DNA of 64,000 bases from Aradus depressus. Lineage: Eukaryota > Arthropoda > Insecta > Hemiptera > Aradidae. Position 1 is the stretch's first letter. Each line of letters opens with the position of its first letter. A model generated the notes under the pieces. It saw only the letters and a list, made by a program, of their open reading frames with translations. It was not told the origin of the DNA and searched no databases. The stretch is taken from positions 22,205,489 through 22,269,488 of the forward strand of contig OY759224.1 in the NCBI GenBank assembly GCA_963662175.1, written 5' to 3'. Positions 36,201-48,200 of this stretch are shown piece after piece. The translations under genes were made by a program, and so were the position numbers.

Positions 36201-39200
36201 CTTATTGACTGTGTGTGGGGTTTGAATCAGTTCAGTTCTTCAAACTAGCCATTCTGCGCATGCTCCGGCGTTATCAATTATCAAAAGTTAAAATAATTAT
36301 TTTATGTATATTTTGATTTCTTTGTTTTCAATAAATAAAATTAAGTTTATAAGTTTATTAATAATTATTGTTCAGTGTGTGTTGTTTTTATTGTTTTTAA
36401 AAAATAAAAACTTTAAAGCCAGTCTTTAACCCAAATTTTTCTTCGATTTCTTTTTTTGGATGCAATGTAAATAGCCACAGCACCATATAACAACAATTCC
36501 TCATTACTTGACATTTTTAATTTAATTTATTATAAATTATTTAGACAAACAAATCAAAGCTCGAAATAAACTTTTATTCCAAAAAAAACAAGATGACTGA
36601 CCGTGTGTAGACACCAGACCTATCAGACTGACACACCAAACTGACCGTGTATGACCCCCTTTAAAGACGCCTACCCTAGGTGAATAAATCTGGGTTGGCA
36701 GAATTTAGGACTCCCACTGTAGATTCGCGCATCATTCACTCGCGACGAAAGTATGATAGTAAATCTTGATAGTTGTCACAATAACTAACTATAATAATAT
36801 TATAAAATATATGGAAGTACTTTCGTGAAATCCTTATGGAAGGTTATTCTAATGTTATAAGTCTAACTATTACGATTTTAAGTATGTCATGTAGATTGAG
36901 ATTTTTGGCTTCTTGTCATTTCAATTGCCTGAAATTAAAATTCACTAATTCAGAAATGGGAATGTAATAAACCACGAAATGATTTTACGTAGAAATTCTT
37001 CACATTAGTACACAAGGTGAGATTTATTTCTTTACTACCTCGTTTTTAACAGAATCTGTGATTTCTCCTAGTGAAATGTTATCACTATAAATTTCACTTT
37101 CACCTTTTAGCAGCCAATTTTACTACAGTCATATCTGTTGTGAAGATACTTACACAATAAATTTAGGAAGAGCTATCCTCATAATAGATCAGTTTATTTT
37201 GGTCTCTTTATCGGTTCATAATGTTTTTTTTTATACGTTTCTTTATTAATTTTGTTTTTGTTGTTTTAGTGCCCGGAGAGCAGTTGCTGAATGGGTGGAA
37301 CTTCATAAGAAACCAGAAAAATTAAAAGAAATGAATTCAAAAATATATCATATAGCTAAATTTTTACCTGATCAAGTAAAAGCGCAGGAATTTCTTCAAA
37401 AGTTTTCTCAAGACATGTTGACTGATAATTCTCTATTGACAGGTATAATTGTTTTTATTGATTTACTATCATTCAATTAATTGAGGGGTTCATAACAAAA
37501 ACTACCCTTGCCCAATATACACTAAAATCCGGTTATAACGATATTCAAGGGACCAAGAAAAATACATCGTTATACCCGGAACCAAACTGTTAAATCTACA
37601 TACAAATGTATGGGCTTGTTGGTGAAAAAAAAGGTGTTTTACAATGATCATAACGAGAAAGTATACATATTTTTATTCACTATCCTATTTATGATTTTCA
37701 CTTTTTCTTCAATAGAAAATACACGAAGTTTGTTCCAAGTCATTTTCAATTCAATTTTTACACTGTCACGATCTCTATGGAGGCAAAGGAAAGACTAATC
37801 TGAAACTAGGAATATACGCACTAGAAGGGAATTCAAAGAAAATTCGACAGGGGGGAAATGGTGTGTTTGGAAATGGAATGACTCATTGCGCTTGGAAAGA
37901 GTAAACAAGAACCGTGTTCAAAACCCTTTTATATAATATTCGTATTTTTCATCCGTTCAAAACTCATACTGTTTTACCCAATTATGTATGTATGTGCGTA
38001 TGTACATACATATTATATCGTTGTAACCGGAATGAAATACAACTTTTTTTAATGTTTTAGATCGTTTTATACGGAATATCGTTATACCTAACATCGTTAT
38101 ATCCGGATTTATTTCTTCACTTTTAAATAGCAAACCAAACTAGACATGGGTTTTACATCGTTATATCCGGAAAATCGTTATACATATCAGGAATCGTTAT
38201 AAAAGGATTTTACTGTATTTAATTATGAGATGACGGCGCTTTCTGTTTGTGTCTGATAGAACTCGTTGACAGGTAGCTTGTCTCAACAACTGTTTAGTCC
38301 AGTGATAAAAGGGCTAAAAGAATTGGCGGTTCTCCAAAAACAACCTTTCTTGTTTTTGACATGAAAGTTGTAACCTGCTTTTCGTAACCTTCCGATTTGT
38401 GAGATGATTAGGTTTATTATTGGTTTATCTGTTCTATTTTCATATGATTTTGTTCCAGCATGACATCTTATTCTTTGTAAATACATTTTTTAAATGGTTT
38501 TATAAGTTGATTAAATCCTTTTCGTTTACGCGCAATCTAGAAAGTCCTGGAACTTTTCGATCACCCCTCGTATATTCAGAATCTCTTTACACAACCCAGA
38601 AGTGGTATATGGTGGATCCGATCCTTCCACCTCTGTGACAGAACTGATCGGAGTTTATATTTTATTTGTGTTGTTTCATTTTTTTTATTAATATAAATTG
38701 ACATTATTTGTTAATATATATATATTTTCTAGGTATGGAGACAGTAGTTCGAAACGATGTCTCCTGTAAGGAGTGTGCTGAAACGACCAGTCTCATTCTG
38801 AAGAAGCTCGGTCAGCCCGTTATGACTAATGTTTATTATAATACTATTAAAATTTTATTGGAGAGGGTTTCTTCTGTTATGATCGATTACGAAGCATTGA
38901 AGGTAAATTTAAGGCATATTAGAGAAAAATTGAGCTTTTGTTTAGTTTTTGTCGATTTTAAACTTTTTTTATTTAGGGGAAAAACGATTGTTAAGGAAAA
39001 TATTGATGTCTGGAAAGATGCGGCGCTTTCTCATCTTTTGTTGTTGCTTCTATACTATATGCCTCATTCTTCTGAAGTTGGACTAAAAATATTCGCAAAT
39101 ATAAGATGAAAAATTGATATCAAATACGTGCTTTCTTGTCTTTATTTGAGGTCAATTGTAAACGTTGGTTAATTAACACACGTCATTTACACTACATCAT

Positions 39201-42200
39201 CTCACACGATTCAAAAACTGGTGGAAAATAAAACTTAATAGAGAAAAATGACCACATCACATTTACACTTCCACGAGAAAAATGCCCCGCCTTTTTTATC
39301 TTCGACAAACCCCTCCCTCAAACTAATATTGTACGATACCTAGGACTGACATTAGATCGAAGACTGACATGGAACCCTCACACACGTCTCACACGAAACA
39401 CGCTGAACCGTCGACTCAAAATACTCTACTGACTTCTTAATCGACATAAAAACTTACTTAGACCGTTATGGACATACGGATCACAGATATACTGTTCAGC
39501 AAAAACATCCAATATAAAACGAATTCAGGCGTTTCAGACTGATAACACTGTGCCCACCATACATAAACAACAGAACACTTGTTCAATAAATAATATAAAA
39601 TTTAGTGGACCATAAGGTGGTCAAGTGTGTTTATTAACCAGCTTCTTCAATTTACTGAATTATAAAAGTTTATCAAAATTTGGTATTTTAACGCGTTGCT
39701 GCTCACACATTATGGATCCAAATGAATATAGAAATAATATTTAGAATAAAACTAGCAGTTCGGGAGGAACTGTTATTTTTGGAAAATGCTGAAAAACTTG
39801 TTTATCTGAAATATTTGCGAGTGGTCATTAAATCTAAAAACGACTTTATGTATAAATGTTTAAATTAAAATTGTATTTATATTTCAGATATTAATTAATT
39901 GTGTTGAAGATTGTTTACGAGGTGGAAATCTGATAGAAGAACTTGGTCTTCATCCTAACACGGCTGGAGAACGAGGACTAAAGATGCTTATTGTAAGTAT
40001 AGTTAGTTATTATGATTCAAGCCCGGGCTTTAACTACAAGGTTATATCGTCTACTACCGGAGCGCTCTTTCGTGGACATGAGCCCGAATCTACTACAAGA
40101 TTCTTAAATTTTGCCTACCCTAAATTTTTATTCACCTAGGGTAGGGGTCTTTAACGAGTACCAGACATCGTACAGGCTCGGGATCTTCGCTTAACGTCCT
40201 ATCCGAGTCCCGTCTTGCATAAAGTACAACACAAAAATGATAAGTTTCTGTTATCCATCTCACCCTCTCTCGGGTGAATAATTTCTCGATTTTATCAAAA
40301 GCGTTCATTTTTACCTAAATATATTGGGAGGCTTCATATTGTGCCGACTGTTGAAATTAAATAAATAAAAATACATTTTAATCACACAAAATAAAATAAC
40401 GAAATAGAGATACATAAAGAATATATTAGAGGGGAGGATGACCAGACGGTTTGAAATATTATTGATTTATGAGAAACAGATGTAATAGTGAAATAAAATT
40501 AATAAGTGTAAGAAAATACAGAGGAAGGGAAATGAAAGGTTAATCGGAGGGAGAGTATTGTATATTGAAGAGGAATTGGAACAGAGAGGATTTGAGAGAA
40601 GCCATTGAAGAAGAGTGACGGATGTGGGGAGGCAGGGAGTTGTAGAGAGAGGAGGCCTGGACAAGGAACAAGTTGTGGAAGGCAGAGAAGCGATGGGAGG
40701 GGATGAAGAGGTCCGAAGGACGGGATCTGGTGTGTCTTTGGTGGACGGAGGATTTAAATTGGAACATTTGGTGACGACAGTCATCTCGTGAGTCAAGGCC
40801 TCCTGGATCAGCCTTCGCTAGTCGTCTCGGTCCTGTGCAGTTGCTCTCCAGTTCCTGACTCCAAGTAGGATCCTCGCATCATGCGCAACACCGTCCTTCC
40901 AACTTCTTCGGCCTCCCAACACGTCTGGTCCTCCAGATAGTAGTAGGGTTCTTTGGATTTGAGCAGTTGGAAGAGGAAGGAACCTAGGAGGTAGTCACGA
41001 TGTTAGGAGGGTTTGAGCCATTTAAACAACAGTACCAGATCTGTCAGCCATCATTATGAACTTCCTAACTGCACTCTACTAGATATTGTTCCAACTATTA
41101 AATTGATAAAACTTTTTCAGTTAGTTCATTGATAACTTTGCCCCGCTCGTTTCATCAATTATAACAATATATTAAAGCTGTCTTATTTTTTTTTGTTTTA
41201 CAGATGCTTGCCTACATCTTCCCTACACACTTCCTGCATGTAGATATTATCACACAACTGATAACTCTTGCCAAATCTGAGAGAGATCCTTACGTGTTGT
41301 CTATTTTAACATATGTTGGCAAATACCAACCTCTCTGTAAGTATATTCTTAATGTTAGCGTAGTTTATATCAAGTTTGTGTGAGCCTATTGGCCAGGGAT
41401 TCAAACAAAATTACTTTAATTTACCATAAAAAAAAAAAAAAAAGCCTCTATGACACGTGATTTGAACCTGCAACCGTGATATGATCAAAGCCCTACGCTC
41501 TAGTCCGCATGGCCCCAATTTTTCATTTTTTCATTCTCTGAAAGTTTATAATTATTAATATTAGGAATAGTAATTGTAGAAAAAATTGTAATTAATCAAA
41601 AATATATTATCACATTTATTTATTAATTGTTATGAACGATGGTTATGACAAGACTAAGACTGGGTGAGATACTGACACAATCTTAGCTATTTCCTGGACT
41701 TGAACTACCGACATTCTCCTGACAACCAGGACTACACAGAGCCACAGAACAACATATACTGACTGACTGCAAAAACTGTAACCAGACTCAAAACAATTAT
41801 AAACTACCTTTTTGAGTAATTGAAAATAACTCGCGAAAATGCTTATAAAAATATTATTATGGCCGATTCCTGCTCCTGGAGTAAGGGTTCCCGCGGAGAT
41901 TGTTATTTTTAATTATTTTTTTCAATTGTAACTGGAATAAATGGAAGAAAAACTGCTGTAGTAGGATAGGTTTTATGACTAATGCCCGGGCTTTAACTAC
42001 GAGGTCATATCGACTACTACCAGAGCGCTCTTTCGTCACTCTGGTGGACATGAGCCCGACTCTACTGTGGGAGTCCTAAATTTTGCCTACCCTAAATTTT
42101 TATTCACTTAGGGCAGGGGTCTTTAACGAGTACCTGACATCGTACAGGCTCGGGACCATCGCTTAACGTCCCATCCGAAGGACGGCGTGCTTAGTTTATT

Positions 42201-45200
42201 TTACCTCCGAGATAAAATAAACTAAGGGCCTCAGAAGACAAGAATGCATACCATTGAGCTACCGGCGCCCTCTAACTGGTGTAGTATATGAAGACTTAAA
42301 ACAAAATAAAGTGCATTGTATTTTTTTTTTCATTTTTATTTGATTTTTTCTGTAAGTATAATTTATTTTTGTTATTGAATAGGTGAACAGTTTCGAGATA
42401 TAATAGAAAATCAGGGTTTGGTGTCTCTGTGTAAAGAATTTGCCGTCACAGGAACTCCAAAACAGGCCAAACAGGCCATCAGGTGTCTCTACCTCAACAT
42501 TGGAGCTGACGATCCTATATTTGTTGATATACTTGAGGTATTTTATACTTAATATTTATATTCATATTAAATAATATATATAAAATATAATGAGGGTGTA
42601 AAGGCCAAACGGCATATATCCCTCAAGAAAGGTAGAACTCACATTTTCTTTATTGTCTCCTATTAACTCGATGCTCCAAATTACATCAAACCTATCAAAA
42701 AATATTGACGTGAGTGAGAATAAGCTTTGCAAAATAAAGTAATTATTTTTTGGCACTTTTTTTTTTCTTTTGTAAAATTGATGATTTGAGGATTATGTCC
42801 TTTTTTGGCTTTTACATCGTTGAAATATGTGTTTCAATTTATATTTTTTTATTTTTTCAACAGAAAGTGAAATCAAGTCTGCAGTCCGATTCAGAACATT
42901 ATTTAACAGCCATCGTTGCTTTTGGACACATAGCTAATAATTTACCTGATAAATTTCCTGCACATATCAAAAATATTGTTTCAAGAAAGGTATTTATTTA
43001 GTATTTATTTAATATAAATGTTGAAAAAATAATTTGTATTATTAATTATTTGGTTATTATTTGTTTAGATTGTTAAAGAACTTCTTGTTAAAAATTCTGA
43101 AGTGGATTCAACACTTCCCCTAGATCAGACTTGGTGTGCTGAAGATGATCTTCCTTTCGAAACTCGATGTAAAGTAAGGATATTTTTTTCAAAATTTTCA
43201 AGTGTCAGTACCTAAAAATAACGCAAATTTTGACAACCCAGAGCGAAGAAATTCTGAGTACAAACAAGATAGGATTAGATACGTTTCTACAAAATGGTAT
43301 AGTTAGTTATTGTGACTCATGCCCGGGCTTTAACTGCGAGGTCATAACGCCCACTATCAGAGCGCTCTTTCGTCTATCTCGTGGTCATGGGAGTTTTAAA
43401 TTTTGCCTATCCAGGTTTATTCATCTGGGTAATGGTCTTAACGAGTACCTGACATTATACAGGCTCATGGCCATCCGAAGATGGTCTGCGACTTTTTCCT
43501 ACAAAATTATTCATTTTATAAAGCGTATATAAAGAAACATCGAGATAAGATATAAAAAGTCGTAAATAGTACGTCAATTGACTTTTCGCATTCCCTCAAA
43601 AACCAGTCGACAGTTTGCGATAATATCCAAAAGTTGACTTACTTTTACTTTTTAAGAGAAACAACTACAGTGAAATCTTTTCTAACGGACACCTCTAGAT
43701 AGCGAATAACTGTTAACGGACAAAATTTCTATGGTCTCGGCAGCAGACCACTGAAATCAATGTTTAGTTTATCTCTCGATAACGGGCCCTCTTTTAACGG
43801 ACAGCCTTGAATGGTACCGTGCGAAAAATCTACCTCCCGAAAGCGGACAGCAGGCTCTTGGTTTCTTGGAACACAGTGAGGCACGGTTCAGGGAAATTAT
43901 TAAAAAATAAATACGTTTTCTAAACTATACAAAACTTTATTTGACAGTTTTAACCTGATCTTGAGTGCGTCCAAATACTAATTTGCCTATTTCTCAGGGT
44001 ATACTTGACATATTGAGCTCAAAATGATCTCGTTTTGAAAAGGATAATCCAGTATTGTCATAGTGACATTGAAATGCACATAGGAAATATTCGTAACAAT
44101 CTCTCTGAGACATAAAGGGTATTAAATAATAATAGTAATAATAATTTTGTTGATTTGGCATGGAGAGATTATTGAATCGGTGAGTATAGAACCCAACGAG
44201 TCCCAGTTTTCTAAGGTGCGTGACCAAATCACACTTCTCTATAATATTTTTTCCTCTCTAATTTTCAGGTTGAAGGACTTAAAGCAATGGCAAGGTGGTT
44301 GTTGGGATTAAAAGATGACAAACTAGCAGCACAGAAAACATTCAGGATGTTAACAGCGTTCATATCGAAGCAGGGAGATCTTCTCCAACATGGCAAAATT
44401 AGGTAAACATTCTTATAAAATATTAATTATATTTAATCATTTTTCATTTCACTGTTGAAAGTTTTCTGAAAACGTTTTGACTATTTTCGCTATGATGTCT
44501 GTCTGTGTGTGTGTATGTTTGGAACTTTATGAGCAACATAATTCAGAAACGATTGTAGCGATATCCATTAAATGAGCTCACTAACATTACTTTTTGGGTT
44601 TTATAAAGAGATACATTATTTATATATAATATATTATTACATCACTTCTTACATTTATTTTTTGGCTTCTTAAAAAAATAAGAATTACAGATTATATAAT
44701 ACAAGTGTTCTTTATGTTGTTCTGTCAATCAGATTTTTACTTTCTTATGCCTATATCATAAGGAAGTATTGTAATCGTGCGATAATCCGAGATCGAGGTT
44801 TCAACTGATTTTCACATTTCAAGGTTCCCTGAATACGTTTTGATCATTTTCACGATGATGTGTCTGCGTGTGTTTGTATATGAATAGAATAGAATGGTTT
44901 TTATTTTTAAAAAAGAAAAAAATAACATCATTCCAAGAAATATACAAGGAAAAAATCACTTAGACTATAGCCATTTTGGCCATCAATCGGAGTTGGCATT
45001 ACAGATATTTGATAATAATATTAGCTTATATAAATAAATGAACAGAATAAATAATCATCGTTAAATTCTTTAAAAAATATGAAAACATAAATAATAATAA
45101 TAATGCGAATAATGAGAAAATAAAATAAAGACAGGTATTAAGGCCGAAAACGAAATAAGATAGATAAACTTGCGTGGATGGTAATATAATATAAAACTGC

Positions 45201-48200
45201 AAATAATAATACAATCAAAAATAAAGAGATTGATGGCTAGAAACCTGTTTGTATATGATAGAAAAGTTGTGAGCAATTCAAAAACGATTGTAGCTACTAT
45301 GAACTTGAAATTGATGATGGTGTCACGATGTGATTGGATATTGACCGATATCAGATGAATATCGCGACAATTTTACTTTTGAACCTTAGTACATTTTACA
45401 AGATACTTCTGACATGTATGGCCTAATCGAAAATTTCTTCAAGTAAAATACATTTTTTGGAAGGTTTGCGAGATACATGCCGAAATGTATTCAGAACCGC
45501 ATAAGGACGGCACCTATTAATTTTCGGTGAAATCGACCCTAGAGAAAAGGTGGATTAGAGATGGGGCTTAACACAATAACTTCCGAAGAAATGAGTGTAT
45601 CGACATGAAATTTTATAAGTTGATCCAGGACCCAATAAGGATGGTTCCTGTTTCAACAAATATTTATATAATCGGTCAGAAATTCCATGTTGAGTTTTCC
45701 CCGGAATTTCCATCAAAATAAAAAAATGCTGTCTGTGTGTGTGTCTGTGATCACGATAAGTCCCGATGAAATGAATGTATCGACAGGAAAAGAGGGCGCC
45801 GGTAGCTCAGTGATATGCATGCTTGGCTTCTCAGCTCAAGAACGTGGGTTCGAAACCCGACCGAGGCCCTTAGTTTATTTTATCTAGGAGGTAAAATAAA
45901 CTTAAGCACGCCGTCCTTCGGATGGGACATTAAGCGATGATCCCGAGCATGTACGATGTCAGGTACTCGTTAAAGACCCCTACCCTAGATGAATAAAAAT
46001 TTAGGTTAGGCAAAATTTAGAACTTTAACAGTAGAGTCGGGCTCATGTCCACCAGTGATGAAAGAGTGCTCTGTTATTAGGCGATAAGACCTCATAGTTA
46101 AAGACCGGGCATGAATCATAAAATCTAATGTATGTGTATCCAGAACCCCATAAGGACGACACCTATCGATTTTCAACTAAATCAGCCAAAGGGGAAGAGG
46201 AGGATTAGGGACTTAGCACAAAAACTCTAATAATTGCCGTTGTAATTAGTGTATTGACACGAAATTTCATATATGAAATCAAAAATCTATATGGACGACA
46301 CCTATTAATTTTCTGAAGGAGGTTCTACTTAGAAACCCCAATAACTGCCAATAATGAATGTATCGACACAAAATTTTTAATCCAAACGGTCGATGGGGAG
46401 AGCGAAAAATTGATTAATTCGTGCTGGGGAAGTACATGATGGAATGATTGACCTACCTTATTTAATATTTGTTTTGTTTACAGCAAAGCAGAGATGGCCT
46501 GGCTAAGACTCGCTGCTGGCTGCGCCATGCTACGGATCTGTGAACAGAAAGGTGTCGGCGACCAGTTTTTTGCTCAACAATTTTATACATTAGCCTCTTT
46601 GGTTTATGTAAGTTTTTTTTTACTTATTATCCGCGCAAAAAAATGGAGTTGAGCTTTTTTGCATTATGGAATTATTTTGTTTAATATAGTGGTAAAGTTG
46701 ACACACCTTTAAACAAAAAATAAATAATGATAAACAATACATACAACTAACTAATTAAATTTGATTATTACATGCCGGTGAATCATGTCTTTGGATCGTT
46801 GAAATGTGGGGTTGGTTGAGAGTAATAGTAACAATTGCAAAAATAGCAAAAAAAAAAAAAAAAAAGTTCAAACGGCCAGTAGGCGACTGAGAATTTTTTT
46901 AGTTAGTAATTACTCATCAGCGGTACTAAGGACTCGCCCAAACTCCGCCGAGGGTAAAGTCCAACCTTCCAGAATATTGAGGACATCCTATTTGGGTGGA
47001 AATCGGTCTAAGGAGGAGTTAGTTCCTTGGAATAGGGGAGGAATTGGAACACCTACTACTTCGCTCTGGTCCCAGCATCAGAATCTTCCGGTGCAGGTGC
47101 CAGTAACCACAGCCGCTATGAATCCAAACTCGGTTTTGCCGCTTGGAAGTGATCATCCCCGTCCCGTAGTACTATTTTAGCTAAGGCTGTAAGAACCATC
47201 CATCTCGAGAGTCCAGAATGGTGACACGCAGGATGGCAAGCAGTCCCTATCATCCCTACGGTTTCCCTTGACCATTCTGGAGGTTGGATTTATCTTCGGT
47301 GGAGTGGGCGAGAGCCTCCGTATCGCTGATGAGTGATTTCTACCAACTATAAAAAAAATCCTCAGTCGCCGTTTTAAATTTTTTTTGTAGTTATTTATTG
47401 AAAAAATCAGTTGTTTACTATTTTTTCTTATAAAATGGAGAAAATAACTGAAAATAAATCGACCAAGGAGTGAAACGTGAGAGCGATGCTATTTTAAAGC
47501 GGGAAGAGTGGCAACGCAATATTCGACTGTTGTTATGGTAACATGACGCTCTCGCCGCTCGCCCTAGCGGCTTGTCATTCTTCTATTTCCAGGCGGGCTA
47601 TAGGTCTAAGGGACATGATTCATCTGCCTCACTTATAGTTGTTTGCTTTGCTAAGTTCTATAATTCGTTTGACGCTGTAATAAGTTGAATTAAAGAAGTG
47701 TAAAATTGAAAAAATCAGTGAACATAACTTAATATTTAAGATTTCAAATAAAAATTCCATTTTACAAATTGGCAAAGTTTTGAATAATTCCGCAATAATA
47801 ATATATAGTCATTTAGTGAGATACGTTTTCAATATTACATGTTTGTAATGTGTTATGAGGCCGCCGATATCTCTGAGGTAGTGTGCTTGCATACTGAGCT
47901 GAAGGGTTTGAAACCCAGCCGAGGCCCTTAGATGTTTTATTTGAAAGGTGAAAAAACTTTGAGCAAGCCGTCCTTTGGATGGAATGTTAAGTGGTGTCAG
48001 GTACTGGTTAAGATCCCAACTCTGTGAATCGAAGAATTGACCATTCATTTTAAAGAATGCTCTGGTAGTAGATGAAGCCCGGGCAAGAGTCACATGCTCC
48101 AACGCACAAGCGATTGTAGTCATGAACTTGAAATTTGGAATGAATAAGTCATATGTGTTAATTTACATCTGGCACTGAATTGTTGTTTTGGAACAAATAT

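Larger units (their letters stand above)
35863..36780 (+). mobile_element. SINE-A split by a DNA transposon
   Basis: Head and centre at 35863-36042 (GGTTCGAAACCCGCCAGAAG, CAGTCCTTCGGATGGGAAGT), remainder at 36662-36780 (TAAAGACGCCTACCCTAGGT). Confidence 0.85.
44455..46445 (+). repeat. repeat family R1, long copy with nested insertions
   Basis: Fills almost all of PDS5 intron 18 (44403-46483). Several internal units with ATAAGGACGRCACCTATYRA and AATAACTGCCG. Interrupted by a LINE piece (44884-45245) and a SINE-A (45793-46125). Confidence 0.65.

Noticed and set aside
38977..39109. A mutually exclusive exon alternative to PDS5 exon 13
   Set aside because: The acceptor phase does not match: splicing at 38976 would hit a stop after five codons. 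Kept only as a read-through observation.
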